A stretch of 64,000 nt of DNA, from positions 1 through 64,000 of the forward strand of contig NZ_LIVX01000012.1 in the NCBI RefSeq assembly GCF_001905665.1. The letters run 5' to 3'. Shown here piece after piece: positions 33,651 through 41,863 of the stretch; the stretch's first letter is position 1; each line of letters starts with the position of its first letter. The notes under the pieces are model-generated. The model did not search any database. It was given only the letters and a program-made list of their open reading frames with translations, and had not been told where the DNA came from. The translations under genes and the position numbers were made by a program. This DNA is from Streptomyces sp. CB02261 (GTDB lineage Bacteria > Actinomycetota > Actinomycetes > Streptomycetales > Streptomycetaceae).

Positions 33651-33875
33651 GTGACGTTCACATCCGGCGCCGAGCTGCTCATGAAGCTCGGGATCGTCGA
33701 CAGCATCACCCGCGAAGGCGTCCGCCGCATCGCTTCCTCGGAGCGATACGCCGATCAGTGGCCGTTCGGCCCCGACAAGCCGCATCCGTACGGCCGCGCC
33801 AACAACGCCCTGATCATGGCCACCGAACCGTTCCTGGAGTTCTTCCGCACGGTCTACAACCAGCCCGATGGCTGA
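33651..33875 (+). CDS. Small plasmid-type DNA-binding protein, 74 aa
   Basis: The sequence (SGAELLMKLGIVDSITREGV, RRIASS, then WPFGPDKPHPYGRANNALIM) has the short helix-turn-helix plus wing layout of small excisionase/MerR-like proteins on actinomycete plasmids. GTG 33651 has no clear ribosome site, so translation could depend on the leader upstream. It is followed by a terminator. Role inferred. Confidence 0.6.
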   Translation: MTFTSGAELLMKLGIVDSITREGVRRIASSERYADQWPFGPDKPHPYGRANNALIMATEPFLEFFRTVYNQPDG

Positions 33876-33880
33876 CATGC

Positions 33881-33916
33881 CGAAGGCCGGCGAGTTCGCA
33901 GCTCAGCCGGCCTTCG
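33881..33916 (+). terminator. Hairpin terminator
   Basis: CGAAGGCCGGC and GCCGGCCTTCG form a perfect 11-bp stem, 5 bp after the stop at 33875. Confidence 0.7.
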
Positions 33917-33982
33917 AAGCACCACAGCGGGTGGTCGCCCGCTGCATCGAACGTTCCCGCCACGCATAGAGCGAGGTCGTCC

Positions 33983-34096
33983 ATGAACAAGAGAGTACCG
34001 GTCTCTCAGGTACCGGCAAGTAGCACCCCCGTCATCGTCGCCCGTACGGCAGGCCACGAACCGCACCTCCGGCAGGCCACGGGGGGTGCACTGTGA
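33983..34096 (+). CDS. Small ORF coupled to the putative Rep gene, 37 aa
   Basis: ATG 33983 (GAGG upstream) encodes MNKRVPVSQVPASSTPVIVA then RTAGHEPHLRQATGGAL. Its stop overlaps the next start by GTGA. It may serve as a leader that controls translation of the 545-aa protein. An AGAGAGTACCGGTCTCT palindrome lies near its start. Confidence 0.5.
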   Translation: MNKRVPVSQVPASSTPVIVARTAGHEPHLRQATGGAL

Positions 34097-35730
34097 CCCA
34101 GTCACGCCGCCCCTCCAACCGACACCGCCCGGGCGTGAGCCGACCCGGCTCCAGCGGCCTCCGCTTCGGCATGTTCGCCGTCTGCGTCACGCGCGACCCG
34201 GACGCTGGCCTCAACGCGGGCAAGGCCAAGCCCCTGTACGACCTGCTGGTGAGCTTCTCGGACGTCAGCTCACGCGACACCCGCCAGGGCTACCCCTACC
34301 GCGAGACCCTGGCCACGGCACTCGACTGCTCCAAGCAGACCGTGGACCGCGCGAGCGACTACCTGGAGAAAGAGATCGGCCTGGTGAAAATCCAGCGTCG
34401 CAAGGTGGAAGGCAAGCCGGACGAGAACGACGCCAACCTCTACGAGATCTTCGACGCCTGGCTGATCCACGGCGTCACGCCGCCTGCGGGGACCCCGCCG
34501 CAGCTCGTTGCCCGGTACGGCCACACGATTCCTGGCCTGGACGTCGAGGCATGGGTGAGCGAGCACGCGCCGGACTTCGACCTGATGGGCTGGCAGTCCG
34601 CGTACGACGAGAAGCTGCGCGCCCAGCACGCCAAGCGCGAGGAGCAGCGGCGTAAGGAGCGGGCCCGGCGGAAGAAGCCCAGGAAGGGGGGTGGCGTCAT
34701 GGATGAGGCCACCCCGGAAGGCACCGAAGAGGAGGGGGGTAGCGTCACCGGTGACGCTACCGGTGGCGTCACTCATGACGTGACCGGTGGCGTCATGAGT
34801 GACGCCCTATCTAGAACCGGTAGTCCAGACCCTTCCTTTCCAGAGTCCGATGCCCCTTCGGGGCGTCGCCCCGTGGACGGGCGTAGCCCTTCAACCTCAG
34901 GTAGTAGGGCGGCTGGGGGCGAAGGCGGCTCCGCCGCGTCCGGCAAGACGCAGCCCTCTTCCACCACCTCGAAGACCCCGGCCGCCAGCCGAAAGGCGAA
35001 GCACACGAAGGCGCAGCTGAACATCGTGCGCCAGGTCCGCGCGTTCTACCCGCCGGAGTTTGGCAACGACCTGCCGGAGCTCCCGAGCCTCTCGGATGCG
35101 ATTTTGTCCGCGATGGCGACAGACGGCCGGACGCCAGAGCAGATCGGCGAGCGGATCCTGTACCGGTGGCTGCACCACGGATACGCCGAGAAATTCCACA
35201 CTGGGACTCTCGAGAACCCGGTAGGTGCCGCGATCGGCATGGTGCGCCCGCTGCGTCGAGGCGACTGTTACGCGTGCGCGGACATCCGGTGCGAGAACGG
35301 CCGGGACGCCGAGACGCAGGAGGAGTGCCGCCTGTGCGCGGTCCGTGCGGCCGACTGGAAGGCGGCGCAGGCCCGCAAGCGAAAGGAGCGCACCCCGGCA
35401 CCGTCCGGGCCGCTGCCAGCGCAGCGTGCCGCTGCTTCGGGCCTGTCGTACCGGGAGTGCGCCGAGCCGGCGTGCCGGATGCCGATCGTGGCCCTGGAGG
35501 GGGACCCCTACTGCTCTGAGTGCCGCGCGGACGCAGCCGCCGCCCAGGAGGCCGCCGCGGCCGTCCTTGCGTCCTGGGAGGAGCAGGCCGCACAGGAGCG
35601 CCCGGCCGATGATCCCGCGCCCCCCGTCGACAACGACGCAGCGGAGACCGCCCGCCTCCGCGCCCAACTTGCACGGCAGTACGGCACGCCTGACCAGATC
35701 GAGGCATACGCCAGCCACGCCCCGTTCTAA
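34093..35730 (+). CDS. Putative plasmid replication/regulatory protein with winged helix and Cys clusters, 545 aa
   Basis: The N-terminal 120 residues (RFGMFAVCVTRDPDAGLNAG, then GYPYRETLATALDCSKQTVD, YLEKEIGLVKIQRR) form a winged helix as in plasmid and phage replication proteins. A basic helix (residues about 180-205) and a long disordered linker follow, then a helical domain (residues about 300-390). The tail has Cys clusters (CYACADIRCENG, CRLCAVR, CAEPACRMPIV, YCSEC) that probably bind zinc. Part of the linker is encoded by palindromes (34741-34806). In some Streptomyces plasmids the replication iterons lie inside rep, so Rep is my best guess; a broken relative lies at 10840-11809. Confidence 0.65.
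   Translation: MTQSRRPSNRHRPGVSRPGSSGLRFGMFAVCVTRDPDAGLNAGKAKPLYDLLVSFSDVSSRDTRQGYPYRETLATALDCSKQTVDRASDYLEKEIGLVKIQRRKVEGKPDENDANLYEIFDAWLIHGVTPPAGTPPQLVARYGHTIPGLDVEAWVSEHAPDFDLMGWQSAYDEKLRAQHAKREEQRRKERARRKKPRKGGGVMDEATPEGTEEEGGSVTGDATGGVTHDVTGGVMSDALSRTGSPDPSFPESDAPSGRRPVDGRSPSTSGSRAAGGEGGSAASGKTQPSSTTSKTPAASRKAKHTKAQLNIVRQVRAFYPPEFGNDLPELPSLSDAILSAMATDGRTPEQIGERILYRWLHHGYAEKFHTGTLENPVGAAIGMVRPLRRGDCYACADIRCENGRDAETQEECRLCAVRAADWKAAQARKRKERTPAPSGPLPAQRAAASGLSYRECAEPACRMPIVALEGDPYCSECRADAAAAQEAAAAVLASWEEQAAQERPADDPAPPVDNDAAETARLRAQLARQYGTPDQIEAYASHAPF
34741..34806. repeat. Palindrome cluster inside the putative rep gene
   Basis: AGCGTCACCGGTGACGCT (34741-34758) is a perfect palindrome. 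GGCGTCACTCATGACG (34765-34780) and CGTCATGAGTGACGCC (34791-34806) are exact inverted copies of each other and share the GGCGTCA core. A half copy is at 34692. They encode a low-complexity linker, so their conservation is more likely at the DNA level. Confidence 0.75.
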
Positions 35731-35811
35731 CCAGCCATTCCTCGATGGCGCGCGGCCAATGTCAGCGCCGCGCGCCATCCTGGTCCGACCACACGCGCAC
35801 CTGGAGAGTCC

Positions 35812-36489
35812 ATGCCCGTCCGCCGATTCGGCCGTCCCAGTCCCGTCGTCATGGTTGACCGCGGCGTTCTAACCGACGAGAGCCTGACCCCGACTGCACG
35901 CCTCATCTACGCCCTGCTCCTGGCGTGCCTGGACACGGAGACCGGGTCGCACGAGGTTGCCAGGCTCGCCGGCCTGGCCTCAGTCGACGACATGCAGCCG
36001 TTCCTTGACGAACTTGAGTCTGTGGGGGCCGCAGACGTCATGGACCATGTCGGCGCCGGACAGGTCATCACCGTCCACGAGTCCCCGCTGCTTCCCGAAC
36101 AGCGCACCCACGCCTGCATCCCGTGCCAGGACTGCGGCGCGTGCTCCTGCGAGTACATCAAGGGTATGTGCCGCCCCTGCTCGCACATCCGTGACGTCCG
36201 TGAGCAAGCGCGGACCGACATTGCGCGTTGGCAACAGGAGGTAGACCAGGGCAAGACCTACGCCGTCGGGTCGGGCGGTGCCCGTCTTCACCGATGGGAC
36301 TGCTCGTCGCTGAACACAGTCGAGCGGAGCGTCGGCTCTCTGGAGGATGCCATCAAGGCCGCGAAGGCAGGAGCAGACCCGGGCTACATCTACTGGCCCC
36401 GGCTGCCGAAGCTGTACTCGGCTGAAGAGTTGCGCCGGAAGGGATCGAAGAAGCGAAACTGCGGGCTGTGCGGTCCCGACCCGCTGTAA
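35812..36489 (+). CDS. Helix-turn-helix protein with Cys cluster, 225 aa
   Basis: ATG 35812 follows GGAGAG at 5 nt. Residues 1-75 (RRFGRPSPVVMVDRGVLTDE, TARLIYALLLACLD, then EVARLAGLASVDDMQPFLDE) form a winged helix like those of phage and plasmid replication-accessory proteins. The Cys-rich centre (CIPCQDCGACSCEYIKGMCR) suggests a zinc finger. The C-terminal LHRWDCSSLNTVER segment is unidentified. It follows the putative rep gene on the same strand and may work with it. Confidence 0.7.
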   Translation: MPVRRFGRPSPVVMVDRGVLTDESLTPTARLIYALLLACLDTETGSHEVARLAGLASVDDMQPFLDELESVGAADVMDHVGAGQVITVHESPLLPEQRTHACIPCQDCGACSCEYIKGMCRPCSHIRDVREQARTDIARWQQEVDQGKTYAVGSGGARLHRWDCSSLNTVERSVGSLEDAIKAAKAGADPGYIYWPRLPKLYSAEELRRKGSKKRNCGLCGPDPL

Positions 36490-36627
36490 GAACCTCGAGG
36501 CGCTCTTCCGGTATAGCCCCTCGCCGTTCTGACGCTCGCGGTGGGATCCGGCCGGATCCCACCCACTGCCCCCACCCTCCAGCCAAGATGGCTACGGCAA
36601 CCACGATCCGTCTTTAGGGAGCAGCAG

Positions 36628-36894
36628 ATGCCCATCGACGTAACCACCGATCTTGCTGTCGGCGAGCAGACCATCACAGGCGTCAGATGGTCCTGGGGAA
36701 CGTTCGCTGCCTACCCGAGGGAAAGGGAGGAAGCCGACGGGTGGGGCACTCAGATCGAAACCGCTGCTGTAATCGAGATGTTCGACCTGATTGCTGACGG
36801 TCGCGCTGATGCGCGCGACGTGAGACGCCTTCTCGCGCAGATGTCCGCGACTATCTGCGAGGAGCATGAGCGGCCTATTGATGAGGACTACTGA
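36628..36894 (+). CDS. Small hypothetical protein, 88 aa
   Basis: ATG 36628 follows GGGAG at 6 nt. An acidic soluble protein (MPIDVTTDLAVGEQTITGVR, later VRRLLAQMSATICEEHE). It seems to be in an operon with the next gene, 31 bp away. Function unknown. Confidence 0.6.
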   Translation: MPIDVTTDLAVGEQTITGVRWSWGTFAAYPREREEADGWGTQIETAAVIEMFDLIADGRADARDVRRLLAQMSATICEEHERPIDEDY

Positions 36895-36925
36895 CGCCGC
36901 GGCCAACACGTCCCCAGGGGGAAGC

Positions 36926-37387
36926 ATGACCGACACCATCGCCAGCAGCACTCCGCTCATCACCGGCCCGGTTCAGCAGTACATCGAAGCCCTGCTCCGC
37001 CGCAGCCTCGACGACCGGCTCAGCCACCTCGAGCGCATCGAACAACTTGAGAAGGACGGCCACCGCATCATCGACGCCGGCCAGACGTACGGCGAGGCCT
37101 GGGAGATCACGGACTGGCGCACCGGGGAGCTCATCGAGCGCGGCATCGGCGGTGACAAGGGCTACGACATGGCCGTGCGGCGTCTCGACCCCGCCGGGAA
37201 GTGGATCCTCCACGAGAACGTCGACAACGACGACGACCAGGAAGCCGTCGAGCCGGTCGGGGTGCCGGCCAGCTTCGCCGACTTGCTGCAGGACTGGCTC
37301 AGCTTGACCAGCACTCCGGACGAGGACGTGGCCGCGGTTGTGGGCTGGAGCGTTGAGGAAGTCGCCCGGCACCGCGAGGAGGACTGA
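36926..37387 (+). CDS. Hypothetical protein, 153 aa
   Basis: ATG 36926 follows AGGGGGAA. The product (VQQYIEALLRRSLDDRLSHL, then AWEITDWRTGELIERG) is acidic and soluble with a C-terminal helix pair (DEDVAAVVGWSVEEVARHRE) that could be a small DNA-binding or dimerisation unit. A terminator follows. Not recognised. Confidence 0.65.
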   Translation: MTDTIASSTPLITGPVQQYIEALLRRSLDDRLSHLERIEQLEKDGHRIIDAGQTYGEAWEITDWRTGELIERGIGGDKGYDMAVRRLDPAGKWILHENVDNDDDQEAVEPVGVPASFADLLQDWLSLTSTPDEDVAAVVGWSVEEVARHREED

Positions 37388-37415
37388 CCTGATCGGCACC
37401 GGGTAGCAGCGTTGG

Positions 37416-37454
37416 GGGTGGTGGTCTCGGGCCTGACGGTCGAGACCACCACCC
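37416..37454 (+). terminator. Hairpin terminator
   Basis: GGGTGGTGGTCTCG (37416-37429) and its exact complement (37441-37454) form a 14-bp stem with an 11-nt loop, 28 bp after the stop at 37387. Confidence 0.75.
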
Positions 37455-37495
37455 TCGCTGGCGTCACTGCTCGGGCCCTGGTGCGTTACGGTTGC

Positions 37496-37693
37496 ATGAC
37501 CGACACGACCCCTCCGCCGGCTCCCGTCAGCTACGCGCATCGGATCCGCGAGCGCTACGAGCGGAACCTCGGTCCCGAGGTCATCGCGCACATCCAGGCC
37601 GTGGTCGCTGCCGCTCCGCCGCCTTCGCCCGAGCTGGTCGATGAACTCCGTCGGGTCCTCGCCCGGCCTGCCGGCGAGGTCCCTCGGGGCTGA
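37496..37693 (+). CDS. Small hypothetical protein, 65 aa
   Basis: ATG 37496 has no ribosome site and may begin a leaderless mRNA, common in Streptomyces. The basic helical protein (YAHRIRERYERNLGPEVIAH, then IQAVVAAAPPPSPELVDELR) has good codon bias. Function unknown; convergent with the next gene. Confidence 0.55.
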   Translation: MTDTTPPPAPVSYAHRIRERYERNLGPEVIAHIQAVVAAAPPPSPELVDELRRVLARPAGEVPRG

Positions 37694-37711
37694 GAGACAG
37701 GCCTACCATCC

Positions 37712-38179
37712 TCAACGATCGTCAAGATCGCGCAGCGCCAGGATTGCGGCGTCAATGTAGGCCCTGCGGGCATCGACCAGTTCCTCGGCGGATGCCGCTG
37801 CGACCCCTTCAAGCCCTCTAGCCCGCACGATGAATGTCATGGCGACTTGAGCAACGTCATCGGGCCCTTCAAGTACCACCAGGTCGTGGGCGCGCAGCGC
37901 GCGAGTCAGAGCATCGTGGTCGTCTCTGTGGCGCTGAAGGTCGGTCACTGCGGTGAGCATGTCCGCGTACACCTGCCGTCGCCGTTCGTCGGCGCGAGTC
38001 CGGCGTTGCTCGTCGAGGGTGGCCTGGACGGTCGATATCAGCGCGGCCGCCTGCGCCTGCCCAGCGGCCTCTGCCGCCGCGGCCTGCCGGTGGCCGGCCT
38101 TCCACGCGAAGAACCCCGTCACGATGCTGCCCAAGATGGCCGACCCGGCGGCAATCAGGGCGATCCCCCACTCACTCAT
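37712..38179 (-). CDS. Membrane-anchored coiled-coil protein, 155 aa
   Basis: One N-terminal membrane helix (WGIALIAAGSAILGSIVTGF, residues 4-24) leads into a long Ala/Arg/Glu-rich helix (residues 28-85), typical of membrane-tethered coiled coils. The C-terminal part is alpha-helical. Similar small proteins are abundant in Streptomyces; function unknown. Confidence 0.7.
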   Translation of the reverse strand: MSEWGIALIAAGSAILGSIVTGFFAWKAGHRQAAAAEAAGQAQAAALISTVQATLDEQRRTRADERRRQVYADMLTAVTDLQRHRDDHDALTRALRAHDLVVLEGPDDVAQVAMTFIVRARGLEGVAAASAEELVDARRAYIDAAILALRDLDDR

Positions 38180-38258
38180 GCGGGGTACCCCAGCTGGCCT
38201 ATTCGGCCCCGTAGGGAGTCAGAAGCCGTCGGGAGAGACGGCTGGGGGGAGAGCCACA

Positions 38259-38651
38259 GTGCGTTCGGCCTGGGCTGGTTTGAGACGCGTCTGTGTTGCT
38301 GCCTGGCGGGGCTTTGGGGTGTTCTGCGGGATCATGGTCATCCCGCTGATTATCGGCTTGGCGGTTCTCGGAGCTGTCCGGGGCGACCCTAGCGACACTG
38401 AGAAGTCGCGCCCCACCCCGGTGGCATCTGCAACATCAACACTTATCGAGTGGACGTTCCAGGGATCCGTCTGCGCAGACGGATCCGTCTCGTTGTCGAT
38501 CGGGAAGAGGGGGGCGTGTAGTCACCATGGCGGTGTGGCCGGAAGTTGGGTGGCATCCGATGGTACGGAGGTGATCTGCAGGAACCGCCCTCCACGTACG
38601 CAGGAGCGTATCGACCGGATGATGGCGCAGTTCGGTCGGATCGTCTGCTGA
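38259..38651 (+). CDS. DUF3761-like exported/membrane protein, 130 aa
   Basis: The N-terminus has a membrane or signal segment (VFCGIMVIPLIIGLAVLGAV, residues about 20-41). The C-terminal domain CADGSVSLSIGKRGACSHHG, GVAGSW carries the DUF3761 signature with Cys and His residues suited to metal binding or a disulfide. GTG 38259 has GGGGAGA upstream at about 7 nt. Probably acts outside the cytoplasm. Confidence 0.7.
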   Translation: MRSAWAGLRRVCVAAWRGFGVFCGIMVIPLIIGLAVLGAVRGDPSDTEKSRPTPVASATSTLIEWTFQGSVCADGSVSLSIGKRGACSHHGGVAGSWVASDGTEVICRNRPPRTQERIDRMMAQFGRIVC

Positions 38652-38760
38652 CCTTGAGTCGTGCGACGGTCGGCATGGCTCTCTGCGTGGCAACCTACGC
38701 AATCAGCCTCGACAGACCGGGCCACGCTGTCAGGATGGTCGGGAGCGCAAGGAGGCTGTC

Positions 38761-39342
38761 GTGACCGATCCGCTGCCCATGGACGACAAGGGCCCGAAGG
38801 TGCCGCCGAGCTATCCGCCGCGCACGCCGCCTCCGCAGAAGAAGCCCGTCGAGGCTCCTCGGCCGCAGCCGTCGACGAAGCCCGTCACCCACTCGCTGCC
38901 GCTCCCCGGCCCCGGGCAGGCCCGTCTCCAGGCGCGTCAGCCCCGCATGAGCATCCGGGCCCGGCGTGCCGCGAACTGGGCGCTCACCGGCTACCCGTGG
39001 GTCGCCGGCCAGGCCGTCGGCAAGGTGACCGAGACCGTACGTGCCTGGGGGTACACCCACCCCGCGGACGACGCGCTCGAGAAGACCGTGCGCATCCTCG
39101 TCGGTGCGGCCGCCGCCGACGATGGCCGGCGGATCAGCGTTCACCTTGCCGACCAGGACGACATGCTCCTCATCGCCGTCCTCAGCCACACTGGGTCCGA
39201 ACCCGACGAGACGATCCTCGCCGACCTCGCCGCCGTACCCGGCACCGCCAGCTGCGGCACGGACACCTCCGACGACGGCCGCCGAGTGTGGGCCGTCCTG
39301 TCCACCGAACGCCCGCGCCCCCGCACCACGCCCGCCGCCTGA
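38761..39342 (+). CDS. Hypothetical protein with possible HATPase-like fold, 193 aa
   Basis: GTG 38761 follows AAGGAGG at 6 nt, a near-perfect site. The N-terminal 70 residues are Pro-rich and disordered. Residues 85-190 (VTETVRAWGYTHPADDALEK, TVRILVGAAAADDGRRISVH, then DDMLLIAVLSHTG) resemble the small GHKL-like ATP-binding proteins common in Streptomyces, without a clear N-box. Assignment tentative. Confidence 0.65.
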   Translation: MTDPLPMDDKGPKVPPSYPPRTPPPQKKPVEAPRPQPSTKPVTHSLPLPGPGQARLQARQPRMSIRARRAANWALTGYPWVAGQAVGKVTETVRAWGYTHPADDALEKTVRILVGAAAADDGRRISVHLADQDDMLLIAVLSHTGSEPDETILADLAAVPGTASCGTDTSDDGRRVWAVLSTERPRPRTTPAA

Positions 39343-39506
39343 CACCGCCTCACGGGACGGCAGTCGTCAACCAGCCCGTCACCTGCGGTACGGCTCTGTA
39401 GTCCGTGCGGGCGGCGGCGAACCGATACGCCCCCCGTTCGCCGCCCGCAGGCCGCTACGGTCAGCCGTGGGTAGTCGGGCCGACTGGTCGTTGGTGCGCT
39501 TCCTAC

Positions 39507-39545
39507 GTGCCGCCCGCACCCGGTGACCCCGGTCGCGGGCGGCAC
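39507..39545. terminator. Bidirectional hairpin between convergent genes
   Basis: GTGCCGCCCGC (39507-39517) and GCGGGCGGCAC (39535-39545) pair perfectly between genes ending at 39342 (+) and 39560 (-). A second, bulged hairpin of related sequence lies at about 39406-39453. Confidence 0.65.
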
Positions 39546-39559
39546 GATGCTTTCCAGCG

Positions 39560-40240
39560 CTACGGGGCCGGGGTGTAGTGGACGACGGTCGTCTCGCAGG
39601 CGTCGGCGTACACCTTCAGCGCATCAGCCTCGCCCTGGTCGGCGGCCAGGCCCCAGCGGAGCTTCGTGGCGACCCATTCGGAGACGTACCGGCAGTGCGC
39701 GTCGGGCAGTGGCGGCATCCACTCCCGCGGGTCCTGGTCGGCCTTCGACCGGTTCGTGCGCGCGGTGACCGCGACGAGAGAGGTCGCGGCGTCCTGGTCG
39801 TTGGCGTACGCCTCGCGCCGCTCGGGCGTCCATGCGCTCGCGCCGGAATCCCAGGATTCGGCAAGCGGGACCATGTGGTCGATGTCGAGCTTGGCCGGGT
39901 CGTTGACCTCCTGGCCGTCGTAGTACGAGAGCCACGTACCGGCGGACAGCTTGCAGCCGGCCGCGACGGTCGGCGCCGCGGTGGCCTCGGCAAGGAGGAC
40001 TTCGTTGCGGGTGTTGCAGCCGTCGGTCAGGTCCAGGCCCCGGTTCCAGTGCTTGAAGCTGTCCCGCTGGTACCCGGCGCGGGACTCGTCAGCGAGCGGG
40101 ATCTGCTCGACGGCATCGGCCAGGTTCAAGACCGCGGCGGCTGCAGGTACGGCAGGGGCGGCGGTGGCCGCCGAAGGGAGAGCAAGCGGGGTCAGGGCGA
40201 GGGAGAGCGCGGCAGCGCCGCGCAGCATGTTCTTGATCAC
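39560..40240 (-). CDS. Secreted HNH endonuclease-family protein, 226 aa
   Basis: A Sec signal peptide (residues 1-28, ALSLALTPLALPSAATAAPA) precedes a GmrSD-C-terminal/DUF1524-like HNH nuclease. The core is LDIDHMVPLAESWDSGASAW (catalytic DH), followed by NDQDAATSLVAVTARTNRSK and the closing Tyr/Trp/Lys region (YVSEWVATKLRWGL). Secreted nucleases of this family are widespread in Streptomyces and degrade extracellular DNA. Start ATG 40240. Confidence 0.88.
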   Translation of the reverse strand: MIKNMLRGAAALSLALTPLALPSAATAAPAVPAAAAVLNLADAVEQIPLADESRAGYQRDSFKHWNRGLDLTDGCNTRNEVLLAEATAAPTVAAGCKLSAGTWLSYYDGQEVNDPAKLDIDHMVPLAESWDSGASAWTPERREAYANDQDAATSLVAVTARTNRSKADQDPREWMPPLPDAHCRYVSEWVATKLRWGLAADQGEADALKVYADACETTVVHYTPAP

Positions 40241-40831
40241 GAGCGTTGACTACCGGCAACACCTGGCGGTGACCAGCGGTTTCGCCCTCGGCTCAGCCGC
40301 GCGGGTGAAGAGGTTCACCGGAGAAACGCTCCGCCCTCCGGTGCCTCGTTGGGGCATAGGGCTATTGGGCGGATACACAGCCCTGAGGGTGAGCCGATGA
40401 GTCAGGCCACTCACCGAAGCCACGATGCTGATGCCATGAGCGCTCCGGAATCAGGCAGTCAGCCCCAGGAGTCTGGCCGACGTTGGTGGCAGCACCTTTG
40501 GGTGTGGTTCGTAGGCCTCATCGCGGCGATCATCAGTGGCATCACGGTTGCAGTGGTCACAGGGGCACTCGAGGAAGACCCTGCCAAACCGCTGCGACCC
40601 ACGAGCAAGGTGTACGTCCAGCCCTTCTCCAAGGACGGCGAACTCCTGGAACCCTACAAAGAAGCTGCCTCCTTCGAAGCAGGCGACTGCCCCCATAGGT
40701 CCTTGCTGTCCAGCGACCCTGAGGCCCTTCGGTGTCACGTCGGAAACGTCGTCCACGACCCCTGCTGGCACGACGCAGAGACCGCCGCTTGCCTCGATAC
40801 CCCCTGGGAGCGCAACGTGCGGGTCATCAAG

Positions 40832-40838
40832 CGCGTCA
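40832..40838. repeat. Target-site duplication, left copy (CGCGTCA)
   Basis: CGCGTCA precedes the element end TGTCTGCGACGG; the matching copy is at 44542-44548 after the other end. A 7-bp duplication lies within the 4-8 bp range of IS21 elements. Confidence 0.85.
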
Positions 40839-41173
40839 TGTCTGCGACGGTCTCCAGTGGCCCCACCGGAACGGTTTCGTCTGGCCCCACTTTTAAGCCG
40901 TGTGGGTGACAGGTCAGGGCAGTGCCGGAGAGGAACGGTTTGGAGTGGCCCCACCCCTCGATCGGGTGACCTTTCGCGGGCGTTCTGGGACGGGGGCGGT
41001 CAGGTGCGGACGGCGGTCCGCGTCGGCCGGTAGCGTGGGTCCACGGAGCCCGCCCGGCTGCTTCCCCTGACAGGTTTGCGGACGGGCGGGCGCCTTGTTG
41101 GGTCACTGTCGAAGTACTGGCTCACGTGCGAACGACATGCAGGTTCATCGGCAGAGGCCTTGGGAAACGCGTC

Positions 41174-41638
41174 TCAGCTGTCGCGTGTGAAGGTGTCGAG
41201 TTCACAGCTGTCGGGGTCGCCAACGTAGCCGTAGAGGTATGGATTCTCGCGACTGCCGCTGACGTAAAGGCCGTCTCCGTAGTACCCACCGTTGACGTCG
41301 CTGTTCCAGTAGCCGCTGATCTTGTGGAAGGTGAAGGAGACAGGCCAGCCGGAGTCGTTGACGGCAGCCAGCTTCCACGTTCCGCTTCCGGTTCTGCCCT
41401 TCGTGTCTCCGGTGGCTCCGTCAAGATCTGTGGGCCACCCGACGGTGCTGAACGTCCCGTCGTTGTCGAGGGCCAAGCGTCCGGCAGAGCTTTGATAGGT
41501 GCCGGCCAGATCCTTCGTGCTGAGTCCCTCTGGCCGCTGACCCGCCCCCGGGCATGGGGAGTAGCGTCCGCAGCCGGTCGCACTCACCGATGCCGTCAGG
41601 ATCAGCGTGCATGCCAGACCGAACAGTCTTCGGTTCAT
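41174..41638 (-). CDS. Passenger lipoprotein of the IS21 element, 154 aa
   Basis: The signal peptide (MNRRLFGLACTLILTASVSA) ends at a lipobox-like ATGC, so the product is probably a lipid-anchored surface protein. The mature domain (LAGTYQSSAGRLALDNDGTF, WKLAAVNDSGWPVSFTFHKI, YYGDGLYVSG, then DPDSCELDTF) is beta-rich. A common Streptomyces lipoprotein type has LAGTY...LxLxxDGTF at its start. It lies inside the inverted ends, on the same strand as istAB but after their hairpin. It may confer an exclusion, binding or stress trait; unknown. Confidence 0.75.
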   Translation of the reverse strand: MNRRLFGLACTLILTASVSATGCGRYSPCPGAGQRPEGLSTKDLAGTYQSSAGRLALDNDGTFSTVGWPTDLDGATGDTKGRTGSGTWKLAAVNDSGWPVSFTFHKISGYWNSDVNGGYYGDGLYVSGSRENPYLYGYVGDPDSCELDTFTRDS

Positions 41639-41730
41639 ATCCGCCCCCGCCCAAGAGACTCAACTCGTTGCAGTCTCTCAGTGAGCCGCTCGGGCCCCGC
41701 GCGGGGTCTCGCTTGTCGACCCTTCAATAG

Positions 41731-41768
41731 GCGGTGAGAGCGAGAGCTTCAGCCGTCGCTCTCACCGC
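41731..41768 (-). terminator. Hairpin after istB
   Basis: GCGGTGAGAGCGA (41731-41743) and TCGCTCTCACCGC (41756-41768) form a 13-bp stem about 95 bp downstream of the istB stop, before the passenger gene. Confidence 0.65.
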
Positions 41769-41863
41769 GAGACCGCTCTCGTCAGGCGGTGGCAGTGTCG
41801 CCGTCGTCCCCGACGACCTGGCTTCTTTGAGCCGGTAGGCCTGGCGGTGGTCCGTTCTCGTGA

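Noticed and set aside
38761..39342. ParA-like partition ATPase
   Set aside because: No Walker A motif; no ParA/ParB pair was recognised anywhere in the window.
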